64,000 bases of DNA from Coriaria nepalensis (lineage: Eukaryota; Streptophyta; Magnoliopsida; Cucurbitales; Coriariaceae): NCBI GenBank assembly GCA_027186245.1, contig CP114483.1:1746001-1810000 (forward strand). The letters are read 5' to 3'. The notes under the pieces were generated by a model, which ran no database searches, was not told the origin of the DNA, and worked only from the letters and a program-made list of their open reading frames with translations. Shown in pieces: positions 29,154 through 40,662 of this stretch. The stretch's first letter is position 1. Each line of letters begins with the position of its first letter. A program made the position numbers and the translations under genes.

Positions 29154-30495
29154 TTTTGTTGTTTATATAAGAAAACCTTCAGTTGATAATGAAAACGAAG
29201 TTAGTGCTGTTGGCATTAAGCTGTGCATAAATCAATATACTTTCACTTATTATCATCATCATCTTAGACTCAAATCATTTCTGGATTGATTATATGGCTT
29301 ACCTAAGTGCAAAGGGCTGTAAGAAAGAAAAACTAGAGAGTAAGAGAGAGAGAGAGAGAGAAATTTGCTCTTCACACTGATTGAAGGAGAAAGTTGGAAG
29401 AGAGGGGAGGAATAACAGAGAGAGAGGTGGGTTTAAATAGCGGAACTGAACGGTGTTGTTGCTTTCTTTTCCGGCCACTGGTTAAAATATATTATTATTA
29501 TTTTACTTGATCACGTTTTTTCATATGACCTCCACATATACAAAAGTAATTATTAAACAGGACGGTGGAGAAAGAGAAGGTAGCAGGAAGAAGATGAAAT
29601 TTTATTTTATTTTTTTATTTTTTATTTTTTATTTTTTTCATTTAAATCAATTTATTTTGAAGTTGGAAAAGTGATCACGTTAAAGTTAAAAAGAAGAAGC
29701 TTTTTACATTACTTGCTTGCTTGTTGCCTTTTACATTCATTCAAATATCTTCCCCCATTCCATTCCATGGCACATACCAAAACCAGGTACAGATTGAATT
29801 GCTCTTTTAACTTTAAGCATTCATGGAAGCCAGCTAATGTCTAAGATTGTAGAAGCTGTCATAATCTTAATAGGTCGAGAAGAATGTGGCATACACTAAC
29901 AACACTATGCCTATGGGTAGAAGATTCATGTTGTTAAATTATATATTAAGGTTGTGTCTAATATGCAGGTTGGAGATTCAGAAATGAAGTTGTATATACT
30001 CTATATAGTCTATACACACTATATAATATGACTCTTATTCAAATGCTGTAGTATATAGACTTTAATGTAATGTAATGCAATGCAAAACAATATAGTATAT
30101 AGTGTTACCTAGCTGTTGAGCATTTTCTAAGGTCGCTTGGATGTGAAGGACAGTCGTGCAATTTCTGGACTCTTCTGGACCAGGCTTATTTATGTTGAAG
30201 ATATTTTGTATTTATTTATTTTATTAATTACTTATTTCCTAGATATTATTTACTTTAAATTTTTAAAGTGGGTTGCTCTTGCCTGATTCCTATAGTGGCT
30301 CCATTATATTTAGGTTTAAAAATAATTATATTATTTATGTATTATAATAAGTGAAATCATGTTGTTTAGTATTAATAAATATATATATATATAATATGAT
30401 TTTATTTATCATAGTATAAAAAATAATAAATAAATATTTTAAAATTTTTCAATAAACAAACAAAATTAAGCATAATCTAATCCTCTTGTTCCCAT

Positions 30496-30530
<35 letters not shown>

Positions 30531-30952
30531 GTATGTGAAGCTTATTAAGAGTTCAAACATGTCATTTTCATCTTTTACTTTGATTACTTGATTAAACAAA
30601 AAATAATCGAGTTTATAAACCTCCAAAAATAGGGACATTCCTACTAATTTAATCAATCAATTCAAGATTTTTATTGCAAATAGTCAGTCTCCTACTAATA
30701 TTTTATTAAAATATTTAAAATTTAACAACAAAAAATCTAAAAAGTAATTTTAGAGTCTTTGTTTCAAACTAAAATAGGACTTTTGTCTATAACTAAATTA
30801 GGACTTGCATTTTGAGGCTCCGGGTCGTGACCGTTCCACGATTGGGAATGTCCGTTCCGGAACGGAGTTCTCACTATTCTGAGCAATTTGGGTAACTACA
30901 ATCATTCCCCTTCTCTCTCTCTCTCTCTCATCGCTTTGGTTTTTTCTTTCGT
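29154..30952. other. Divergent intergenic region between HAD and RING genes
   Basis: The two genes are transcribed away from each other across 1.8 kb. Contains (GA)n at about 29,345-29,362 in the HAD leader, (TA)n near 30,499-30,520, and CT-repeat leader sequence at about 30,910-30,930 before the RING start codon. No other gene is supported. Confidence 0.5.
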
Positions 30953-32086
30953 ATGTCTTCGTACGGCGGTAACTCAGCGGGCGGAGGTGGGGTCGATGGT
31001 TCTGCAGGACCCGAGCTATACTTCTGCCATCAGTGCAACCATACGGTTAATATAACTCCCTCATCCTCCTCGGATCTTGTCTGCCCCGATTGTAACGGCG
31101 GTTTCCTAGAAGAATTGGAGAACCCTAATCCGAGCCCCGACCCCAATCCCCTTTTCTCTTTCACTTCCGACTCATTCCCTGAATTCCCCTCCGGTGTCAG
31201 TGGCAGCGGTGGTTTTCCCTTCGTCTTCTCAACCACGGCATCCCCTGGCGGCGGAAGCGCTGTGATCAACGATTTTTCGTCTCTCTTTGGTGGTGGTAGA
31301 ACTACTAGATCTTCCCCCTTTCATGATCCGGAGGGTTTCAATCCCCTGCTCTTCCTCCAAAACTATCTTCAAACCGCGAACGTCCAATTGGTCATCCAAA
31401 ACGCGTCGGGGGAATCATTCCAGACACCTTATAATCTCAATCTTGGCGACTACTTCTTCGGTCCAGGCCTCGAGCAAGTGATTCAACAACTTGCCGAGAA
31501 CGATCCCAATCGTTACGGCACGCCACCTGCTTCAAAATCAGCAGTGGAGGCGCTTCCAAAAATAAAAATTTCACAAGAGGTATTGTCCTCAGACTCGTCA
31601 CAGTGCGCGGTCTGTAAGGAGACATTTGAGCTCGACGAAGAGGCTAACCAGATGCCCTGCAAACATATATACCATGTAGATTGTATTCTTCCATGGTTGG
31701 AAAAGCGCAACTCTTGTCCTGTTTGTCGCTATGAATTGCCTACCGATGACCCAGAGTACGAGCAAAGGAATCGTGGGACCTCCGCACCTGCTAACCGAAG
31801 CCAAGCTCAAACAGGTTTTGGATTTGCTACGGATGGAGCTAATGGAGGCAGTGCAGGTGCAAACATGACATATTCTGTAGGGAATTCTCCTCCGGGGCAG
31901 ACTAATGAGGGGAGGTCTAGGAGGATCGCATTGTCATGGCCATTTGGAGGATATGGTTCGGCTGCAGAGAGCAGTAACAGCGGGAGTGGGAGCGGGAACA
32001 ATGTTGGAAACAATTATCAACCAAGCTCTCAAGACAGGGGAAATCAGAACTCTGCATCAGAACCTAGGCAAGAAGACCTTGATTGA
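30953..32086 (+). CDS. RING-H2 E3 ubiquitin ligase with N-terminal zinc ribbon (RING1-like)
   Basis: A single 377-codon exon, as is usual in this group. Residues 25-47 form a zinc ribbon (CHQC ... CPDC). A low-complexity Ser/Gly/Pro linker follows. Residues about 218-259 are a RING-H2 finger: CAVC, CKHIYHVDC, then PWLEKRNSCPVC, with the Trp that contacts the E2 enzyme. The C-terminal 110 residues are Gly/Ser/Asn-rich and probably disordered. This architecture matches the cotton RING1/Arabidopsis RHC1A and CIP8-like ligases. They transfer ubiquitin from E2 to targets; the substrate cannot be told from sequence. The ATG follows a CT-repeat leader and opens the longest frame. It appears intact. 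Confidence 0.93.
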   Translation: MSSYGGNSAGGGGVDGSAGPELYFCHQCNHTVNITPSSSSDLVCPDCNGGFLEELENPNPSPDPNPLFSFTSDSFPEFPSGVSGSGGFPFVFSTTASPGGGSAVINDFSSLFGGGRTTRSSPFHDPEGFNPLLFLQNYLQTANVQLVIQNASGESFQTPYNLNLGDYFFGPGLEQVIQQLAENDPNRYGTPPASKSAVEALPKIKISQEVLSSDSSQCAVCKETFELDEEANQMPCKHIYHVDCILPWLEKRNSCPVCRYELPTDDPEYEQRNRGTSAPANRSQAQTGFGFATDGANGGSAGANMTYSVGNSPPGQTNEGRSRRIALSWPFGGYGSAAESSNSGSGSGNNVGNNYQPSSQDRGNQNSASEPRQEDLD

Positions 32087-32633
32087 GGATTACTGGTATC
32101 GTGCCTCACTTATAAAAAGAAAAAGAAGAGAAAAGAAAGTCCTTTTTCCTATACTTATTGTTGTTTCATTTTATCTGCTTGAAGAAAATATAACATAGTC
32201 CTCTACTTGGTTATGTTTTTACTGATTGTGTGAAGCATCAGTGCTTACACAGAAGAGTGTGTTCTTCTTTTATCCATATTGCGAAATTTGGTTGACTTTG
32301 TTATCTAGATATACATACCTCTTTGCGTTGTGCTAGACATACATATTTGTCGGAAGAGAGGGTTAACAGTTTTCAAAAAATAAGCAAACAGAGAGGAAAT
32401 TGACTGTATTTGCCTACCTACTTGGTGTCTCATCAACCAGGTTGCTCTTGCCTATTTTGTACTGATCCATTAGTTTTTAGTCTTTTAGATTTCCCAGAAT
32501 ATTATATTCAATCAGAAATAAGCATAATCAGAACTTGTTGGCTGTTGTTAGCATCTTTTTTTTTTCTTTCAAGAAACGTATACATACATATACATATATA
32601 CATACATACAGATACATATATACATACATACAG

Positions 32634-32672
<39 letters not shown>

Positions 32673-34024
32673 GTGTCTAATGTCTTTTCCTAGATAACCC
32701 ATCCACACACACAAAAAAGGCTTCAAATTATTGGTGGGTGAATCATTGTTCGTTCTTAATTACTCTTAAACTCTAATGAAAACTAGTCCTATGTCCAAAA
32801 ACTAACCAGAAAATGAGATCTGCCCTTCCCAATAGACAGGGACTGCCCATCTCTCATTTTGGCACATAATATTTTGTTTGGCATCAAGACCTCGTACGGA
32901 AATAAGCAAAATCCTTGAACTTTATCCATATCCCTTCACAATTTACAACATATGTGTTTTTGTTGGTTTGGGAATATCGGAGAATTTCACCTCGCGCTTT
33001 CAGTGATGATATACAAACTCCAGGAGAACCATAGGATCTACTCGAACTGGGTAAAAGTTAAAATTGGAGTATATACCGCTTAAATTCGGATCTATTCCAG
33101 ATATTATTCAACAAGCCCCCGAAGAAAGTGGCCAAAAAAAGAAAGGGGAAAAAGAGTCTCCAAGGATAACGTGTGTTTCAGTCCACCCAATAAATCCAGA
33201 TATCTATCAGTATCTGACCATATTAAAAAAAAAAAAGAAAAAAAAAGAGCACTGGCCAGCAAAGCATTACAGTTTATGTGATTAATACTTCACACAAGAA
33301 CATTCATTACAAATGTAAGGCTATGAAAATCCTTCTCGAGTCGCTAGCTATCAACACACTCCTGGACAAAATTGATTTTGTTTTCTGTTAATTACAAACG
33401 CCACAAATAACACCAACGGTTGGGAGGCTCTCTCCTTTCGCTGTGTATTTATTTATTGATTTAGAAGCACTGCAATCGTCACCTCTTCTTACGCTACAAG
33501 TCGCTATCAAGAGTAAAGTAAGGCCATAGGTAATGTATATGTGGTGCCTTTCAATGATTTGATTGCACTTCCCTTGTCCGATGGAGAAAATTACAAAGCC
33601 CAAAGAAGGTGGGATCATGACATATTCCTTTGCAAAAGATGCTCAAAAAGAGACATCTATTACCGCCCTATTTTCTTCCTCCATCAGTTTGCTTGTTTGG
33701 CCCTAAACCCTTCACTCGTCATTTCTGTGGAAGCAAGATATGAGTCATATATGACAATGACAACCAGCATAACTAGTAGTATGACAATAACAGATTCATT
33801 ATAGAAAGCAGTATAAACCTCTATCGTTAAATGCAATTTGGAAGGGTTCATTACAACAGACAGTTATATGAAACAGAAAATCCAAAGAATGATTTTGACT
33901 TGTGTGCGTTTCACTTTTACAGTGTTGGTTGTAACAAAGTAGCTAGCGTGAGCAATACCATAGAACTTTTTGAGTATGATACGATGGAAATACGCTATGC
34001 AGTTGCTCATTTCTCTGTGTTACC
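32087..34024. other. Intergenic; 3' UTR of RING gene and microsatellites
   Basis: The first few hundred bases are likely RING 3' UTR. A compound TACA/TATA/CAGA microsatellite occupies about 32,576-32,670. The right portion (about 33,300-34,024) may be 3' sequence of the old FtsH gene. No further gene is supported. Confidence 0.4.
32576..32670. repeat. Compound TACATA/CAGATA/TA microsatellite
   Basis: About 95 bp of alternating purine-pyrimidine repeats that end in a (TA)n run. Open frames across it are Tyr/Ile/His repeats and are not genes. Confidence 0.85.
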
Positions 34025-37000
34025 CTAAACTTTGTGCTCTTTAAGCAGACGGACTATGTCGTACCGATGTAAGACCTCTTTTTCGAGCAACATCTCAGCA
34101 ATCTCAGACACCTCCCAGCTGTGTGCTTGAATAAACTGAACAGTGCGTTCATATGCCTTTGCCACCCATTCTCTAACTTCAGTGTCAATGATATCACCCG
34201 TCTTGGTGCTACATGGCTTGGTCGTGTCAGAGGAATCATCTCCCTTTTGAGGAAAGGAAAGAAGTCCCACCTTGTCACTGAAACCATACACTGCAACTTG
34301 GGCATAAGTCATCTTGGTCACTTTCTCCAGGTCGTCCTGTGCTGCGGTTGAGATATTCCCCAATAAAACCTAATCTCCGAGAGAGAAGGTTTGGTGTCAA
34401 CAAATAGAAAATATCAGAGAATAAGAAAAGTAAAAAGGTAGCAAAGTAAAATGAACTACAATGAAAAGAGAAAACGAAAGAAAGGATAAAATAAGAGTTA
34501 ATGGTCAGCAAACCAAAGAGCTTTACCTGCTCAGCAGCTCGACCGCCATGGGTCATGCAAGTCATATCAAAAAGCTGTCTCTTAGTCATAAGAAGATTTT
34601 CACTGGCAACATAATGAGCATACCCAAGCGCTGCACTGCCACGGGGAACCACACTGACTTTCATGAGGGGATCAGCATGCTCCAAGTACCAATATGACTC
34701 TGTCCATGGCTGCATCAATATGTTTTTCTGTGACCAGTGCACTCTCATGCCTGGCAGCAATCAATACTGCTTCATTACAAACATTTGCAATGTCTGCTCC
34801 AGAAAATCCTGGAGTACGAGCAGCAATCTTTGGAGTGTAGAATAATGGGTCACGATCAAGTTTCAGCTTGGAGATATAAAATTGAAAAATCTGCTTACAG
34901 CTTTTGATAAAATTGTTATTTGACAATCAAACCGCCCAGGCCTCAACAGGGCTTTGTCTAAAACATCAGGCCTATTTGTGCCAGCAAGTACGATAATTCC
35001 ATCAGTGCTTCCAAATCCATCCATTTCAACAAGCAACTGATTCAGGGTGCCTTCACGCTCCTCACTCACTCCTGCCACATTATCACGTCCCCTTGCCCGT
35101 CCAATTGCATCTATCTCATCAATGAATATTATACTCGGAGCACATCGTCTCGCCTCTTGAAACAGAGCCCTAACTCTTGATGCCCCTACCCCTATATACA
35201 TTTCTATAAAGTCCGATCCTGAAATAGAGAGAAATGGAACACCTGATTCACCTGCAGTAGCCTTGGCCAGCAGTGTCTTCCCAGTACCCGGAGGACCTAC
35301 GAGTAATGCGCCTCTCGGAGTTTTGGCTCCTAACTCCTCGTACTTCTTAGGGTTCTTCAGAAAGTATACAAACTCTATGATTTCTTGTTTGGCTTCCTCG
35401 CAACCAGCTACATCTTCAAAAGAAACCTAAATTACCCAAAAATATAAAAATATAAGAGTGACTATCAGTCAAGCAATTCGCTTCTAAATAACATGAGAGA
35501 ATCATGATGGGATCCAAGTTAAATTTAAACTTTTAGCACCAACCTTGTTCCCTGACTATCTATCCACTTTTAGAGCATCTAGCTTTCCCGAATCTAAAAT
35601 TCTGAGGCCATTCACTTCAGTAGGGAGAGGAGCAACAGCAAGCGCCCGCTGCAACCTACGCCCCATGAACCAAAGGCCTACTAACAGCAAGGCTGTTGGG
35701 GCAAGCTGTGTGAACACCTGGAACCAGATCACTTGGGAAACGTAACTTATAGGGACATATTTATCAGGCTCAATCCCCAAGCTTCTCTGAGCTTCTTCCA
35801 ACTTCTGCTCAAACAACTCTACGGTTCCAATGAAAAAAATGGTATTTACTCTTGCTTACGGTTCCCTCTTTAGTAGCAGTTCCATCGACAGGAGTTGGAA
35901 CGACATACACTTTTGCCAATGATCTGTTCGCAACTTCAATGTGATCTACCAGACCAGGTTCCAGTATCTTGTTTTTAAACTCATGGAAGGTAATCTGTAA
36001 AGGATATAGCAGTCAGCGTAGAAAAAAATATGGAAAACAAGTGTACCAGGAGAGCATTCAGGCTACCATTCTTTATAGGATAGGAGCCAAACTGCACATT
36101 ATTGAAGAAGATTCGTGTCTAACATCATGATGCCAAGTAATAAGATAGACTTGAGTGCATGAAAACATTTAACACAAATTGATACATTTTAACCTTCAAA
36201 ATGTATGCAACTAGGGATATAGTGGAAGTGCAAACATCTTAACAGGAAATGGAAATGCAATGGCAATGTTTTCGGTCATGAGAGGTTCGAGTTAGTACCA
36301 CCAACACTTACTTGATCCGCTGGAGTCATGAGATTATATACTAAAACAATTCCAATGATCAAAGAAAACATGATCTTGATCCCCCGAATTTCAATCTTCC
36401 TCTTGTAATCTGCATATCCACTTTTTTGCTCGGCTACAAGCAGAAAAGAAGAAAATAAAAACTCAGTAGGTCCACAAGATAGAAAACAAGCGAAACGACG
36501 TACCTAAACACAATAGTACATCCATCCTCCATTCTGCATACTTCTTTGGGGAGTAATTCTCGTAATCTAGATAAAATTCATAATTAAAGAAAACGAACAA
36601 GTAGAATCAAGAGGCAGAGACAGAAAGGAATCGATACCATACTTCTCCACTTTGGGGCTTCGCTAGAGAACAACCGCCGAATTCGAGGTGCGTTCACCAG
36701 AATGGAATTTAGCTTCGATTTATTTGAGAAGAACTGCTTCCCAGCTCCAGTAGATGCTACATGAGGCCCCAAAAGCCCTAAACCGCCATTGACGCGTGAA
36801 ATGAATGGCTCGGCGAGTGGCTTCGACTTCAAGAACAACTCGTCCGAGGACACATTCCTCCTACTGTAATTACCAGAAATCGCATTCTACGTACAGATTA
36901 CAGAAGTTCAGATCAAAGAAACCAAGAGGAAAAGTCGAAAGATTATCAGGTTGTAGGAAAAAAAGAAATGGTTCGAGATATTACTATTTTTAGTGAGGGA

Positions 37001-37044
37001 AGAGTCGAGCGAGAAAGCGAACTTCCGATTCTCCAGAAAATCAT
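34025..37044 (-). pseudogene. Decayed m-AAA protease gene (mitochondrial FtsH3/FtsH10 type)
   Basis: The start MIFWRIGSSLSRS (ATG at 37044) resembles FtsH10. Also visible are the presequence exon (about 36643-36863, RRLFSSEAPK), a membrane segment (about 36,330-36,400), the FtsH extracellular domain with ITFHEFKNKILEPGLVDHIE (about 35,860-35,998), and a second membrane exon (about 35,556-35,816). The AAA domain keeps Walker A GPPGTGKT and Walker [12 protein letters not shown]. Damage is clear. An in-frame TAG lies at about 35,562. The second arginine finger is Cys (RFDCQ). A net deletion of about 10 bp shifts the frame near 34,890. The segment with the zinc-protease HESGH motif is missing near 34,700. 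The C-terminal peptidase part ([25 protein letters not shown]) survives. Spliced structure is kept, so it is a degraded gene copy, not a retrocopy. Confidence 0.88.
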
Positions 37045-37679
37045 CGTGCTGATGATTACAGGGGCGTATTAATACTCAAATTCTCAATTCTCACAATTTT
37101 ATAGAAAATTTACGCCCACAGTTTAGGATCTGGAACCACCGCTGCTGATGAACGATAAAGAAACTGTTAAAAAACCGTTGGAGAAGTTCACGCGCCCTGT
37201 GAAGTGAAACGAGCAGGGAGAGAGTGAGAGAGGGAGAGGGAAATTTATTCGAAGTTACGTATTTGACCCTGGCCGTTGGGTCCGTTGTGAGAATTGAATT
37301 GGAGAAGTGACTCTACGATTCCAACAACGGGTTTGGTCCAGTCCGACAACGGACATGGGCCCAATATTAAGAGAATGAAAGAGGTTCACTAGCCCATTTA
37401 TGCAATGATGCGCGAGCCTTAGTGATTAGATAAAGTTTATTATCCCGATGCGTTACGCAACTTGGTTCGTCAAATATTATTGTTAAAATATGTAATTTAT
37501 AAATAAATAAAAAATTGATTAATCAGCAAATTTCATGATGGAAACAAAAATGAAATCTGGTCATTAAATCAAAACAGCAGTAGAAATAATATTCCCATTT
37601 TTAATATCTAATACATCATCAATTATCATTATACCATAATCACCCTATTTGGATTTACACATAAAGTAACGACTGCATC
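37045..37679. other. Intergenic between FtsH relic and WRKY gene
   Basis: Former FtsH leader on the left and WRKY 3' UTR on the right. Nothing else is seen. Confidence 0.4.
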
Positions 37680-37788
37680 CTACATGATACTAGAACTTAT
37701 TCCTAGCTCAAAACAAGTACTAGAATAATTAGGAGACCACGACAATGAAGAAGGAGAGATTGGAGGGGAACGATAAGGCAAACATGAA

Positions 37789-37820
<32 letters not shown>

Positions 37821-38869
37821 CGACGACGACGACGACGACGAAGATGAATTCCAGGAGCTGGTGTTGCTTGATGGGTTTCTAATCATCAACGGAACTATAT
37901 CTTCAAGCAATCCTTGTGGGCCCATTGTATCTTTCCTTTCCTCTTGGTTGTGGTGGAGAAAGTTGGATGGGCCCATGTCAGGAAAAAAACCCACTGGGCT
38001 TTCATGGATCTCTTCTTGCACAGATTGAGGAGGTTCATGGTCTTCTTGGATTTCCACCGCAGGGGTGGTTTTGGACTTCTTGGAGGCAGGTTGGACCTCT
38101 GGGCCGAAGAGGAAGTATGGGTAAGCAAAGTGTAAGTGAAGGCCTTCGTAAGTGATGACCAGTGTTTCTGGGTCCTCTAAAGACCTTTCTACTTGCTTCT
38201 TTGCATTGCACCTTGGGTTTGTACATCTATAATAGCTCCTGTTTCCAATAAGCAAGTATTTCGGTGCAATTCTTTATTGATTAGATTCCACGGTTAGGAT
38301 CTTGACTAAACAAAATTAAGCCTAGAAGCTTAAGCAAGGATAAATTTAAGTTACCTAGGATTTGGGCTATTTTTAATGCTCTTCTGTCCATATTTCCTCC
38401 ATTTGTATCCATCATCAGACATCACATTGCCACAACTCTTGATCTTCAGAGTATATTTGTGCTCAATCTTACTCAACCCTCTCTCCAGTGCTGAAATTCT
38501 GTCGCCAATAGGAAATAATAATAATAATAATAATTCAGAAAGCTTGTACAACTAAAAAATATGTTAAATGATGTAGATATATAGTTAGCATGTTACTGAC
38601 CTGGTTTGTGGGTGGTCAAATTGGGGTCGGTCTGTCAAGGTTCTGAATGATAAAGCACTCTCGATGTCGTGTACAGTCGGGCCGAAATAGGTTCCGGAGA
38701 TGAGCTTGTTACTGTCGGCCCATCTTCCATTAGTTGAAGATGTTGTTTTGGATTCAATTGTCCTGTTGGGGAGCACAAATAAAGGAGATTCATCGTCAAA
38801 CAGCTCTCTAACTAGCTCTTCTTCAATTAACGACCCATCTGGCCAAACACTACTTTTTATTTCTTCCAT
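37680..38869 (-). CDS. WRKY49-like: WRKY transcription factor, WRKY49-like
   Basis: Three exons: 38601-38869, 38355-38498 and 37680-38238. They give 972 bp and 323 residues; the start is the ATG at 38867-38869 (MEEIKSSVWPDG). One WRKY domain spans about residues 117-180: DDGYKWRKYGQKSIKNSPNP, then a C-x4-C ... H-x-H zinc site (CTNPRC ... LHLH). The conserved WRKY intron falls after the PNPR codons, as in groups I and IIc. The KSIKNSPNPRSYYRCT wording is close to Arabidopsis WRKY49. The protein would bind W-boxes (TTGAC) in the nucleus. A polyserine run of about 21 residues comes from a TCA/TCG-type microsatellite at about 37,787-37,842. Ser/Pro-rich ends are probably disordered. The regulatory role is not deducible. 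Confidence 0.92.
37787..37842 (-). repeat. Coding trinucleotide repeat (polyserine) in WRKY gene
   Basis: GAT repeats pass into GAC repeats on the + strand. Read on the minus strand they give a continuous serine tract, so expansion or contraction changes protein length without breaking the frame. Confidence 0.9.
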
Positions 38870-40446
38870 CAATTTAGCACTGTCGGATTAGAAGAAGAGC
38901 AACTACAAGATAATCATTAGCTGCTAATAATTGAAGAAGAAGAAGAATGAGAAGATGATGAGGCAAAAAGAAATAGGCCTTTATCTTAAACGAAGGAGGA
39001 TAAAATGGAGTAGATGGAAGGAGAGATATATGAATAATATGATGATGAGGTTGGTTTACGTGGTAGCCCCTATTGACTTTAAACGAGCAAGAGGTGGGGT
39101 TTTGACTTTATTTATATTTTGTAAGCATTCTACTTTGACTTTTGCCCAATATTTCTAGTGGTAACTAACACTAGCTGTTTTACTACGTCTTGTGTACTAT
39201 ATTTGTCGTTTGATTGATAGAGATTCGGTTATTATAAGGTGGAGTCCATCTTCTACGACCTGTCACTTTTGTTGTCTTCTCTAAACTTTCATTCACTGTT
39301 ATGTTCCGTTCCGTTCCTTTCTTCTATCTCTATTATTTTTTTTCTCTTCGATAATAAGATAAGAGGCATTAAGGTGGACCAAACCCACCTGACCCATAAA
39401 ACCCAGTTCAACTAATGCAAGAGTCAACCACTAAAGAACTAATATATAAAAAATAAGGAACAATACCTCCCCATACACATTATTATATTTTACCCATATC
39501 CCTTAAACGGAGTGAATCTTGCTACTAGAAAAAGGACAAGCAAAATCTCGACCATTTAACTACTCTACACATTAGCCGTTAACCGAGGAAGCAGATGATT
39601 CCCCAGCAGTTGCTTCGTAGTGAGGGAAGGTGTTTGTTTTTTGGTTCTATATGGCTTTGACTTTGTGAAACCGGGACAAAAATGAGAAGGGGCCACCCTC
39701 CACGCACACTCATGAGACTCATGTGGTTGTGAGTTTGTGAGCACCCTACAATAAAAAATGGACAAATTGGATTTCACTGTCAGGATGGGTGGCGATAACA
39801 ACGAGTGGCGTAAGGAACCACAAATCAATAGGAGTTCAGGCACACATGTTATACAATAGTCAACCCTTTTCGCGGTGGGTCCAGCTGACTCGTGACTTGG
39901 GACACGTGGGTCTCTAGGGCTGAAGGATCACGTGCAGAAGGATGGGGCCAGTGGGCCACCATTCCGTTCCGTCCTCCGAGAAGGTAGCGTTAGCTAAATG
40001 ATTATGGGTCACATAATTAGACTAAAGAGCGTAAGCCCATAAGCCCATACTTACGCCCAGGCCCATATATAGCAATCTCCCGCGCAAACACCGACTCGAA
40101 AAGTAAAGCGCCGCCAAATTTGAAAAGCCGATGAAAAACCCCATGTCCAAACATGGACAGAAGAGAAGGTCCAGTCTTGAGAATGCCACGTCAGTGATGC
40201 ATAATGAGTGAGTTGTCATCCACATTAACCGCAAGATTAATAAGGGCGAGGCCGCATCAAATGCAAGCATTCGTATCCCTCAACGCTCGTCCACGACCAC
40301 CAACCGCCTCTTCCTCTTGCTCGAAAATTTTCAAAAATTTTCGAATATTTAAAATCCAGTACAGAAACCCCTCCTTTTCTCAAATTCTGTATTTTCCCTC
40401 TTTTCGGTAGTTTGGAGCTTGAGGAAGGAGAGAGGTTTAGCAGAGT
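38870..40446. other. Divergent intergenic region between WRKY and SMR genes
   Basis: Contains the WRKY promoter at left and the SMR promoter at right, including G-box-like CACGTG at about 39,930. No gene is supported between them. Confidence 0.45.
40111..40118 (-). promoter_or_regulatory. E2F-like site upstream of the SMR gene
   Basis: Reads TTTGGCGG on the minus strand, which fits the plant E2F consensus WTTSSCSS. It lies about 330 bp before the SMR start codon. A TATATAG lies at about 40,065-40,071. Such a site would suit a cell-cycle inhibitor, but one 8-bp match can arise by chance. Confidence 0.3.
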
Positions 40447-40662
40447 ATGGAGGTGGACGAGAGATCTGATATTGGCGGGCAAGAGTGTACGACACCGACG
40501 TATAGGGAGTGTCGGATCCCGGAAGTGTATACTTGCCCGCCTCCTCCGAGGAAAAAAGCGGCAAGCGGAAATAAGCATGGCCCACCCAAAACCGGTTATT
40601 TTCAGCCCCCCGATCTGGAAGCTCTGTTTTCTTCATCCTCAAGGCGGGAAGCCTATACTTAG
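40447..40662 (+). CDS. SMR: SIAMESE-related cyclin-dependent kinase inhibitor
   Basis: A single exon of 71 codons. The hallmark SMR block is CTTPTYRECRIPEVYTCPPP followed by PRKK, matching the TPxxxExxIPxxxxCPPxPRK signature. A short C-terminal PDLEALF motif follows, a family element linked to cyclin/CDK binding. SMR proteins are small nuclear inhibitors of CDK-cyclin complexes that slow mitosis and promote endoreduplication. In Arabidopsis SMR4 (At5g02220) lies in the same gene neighbourhood. The length is in the usual range for short SMRs. The frame is intact and starts at the only in-frame ATG near a purine-rich leader. Confidence 0.9.
   Translation: MEVDERSDIGGQECTTPTYRECRIPEVYTCPPPPRKKAASGNKHGPPKTGYFQPPDLEALFSSSSRREAYT

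Noticed and set aside
32410..32726. Tyr/Ile/His-rich frames on both strands
   Set aside because: Translation of a TACATA-type microsatellite.
37895..38155. Several frames opposite or offset to the WRKY last exon
   Set aside because: Shadows of the WRKY coding sequence.
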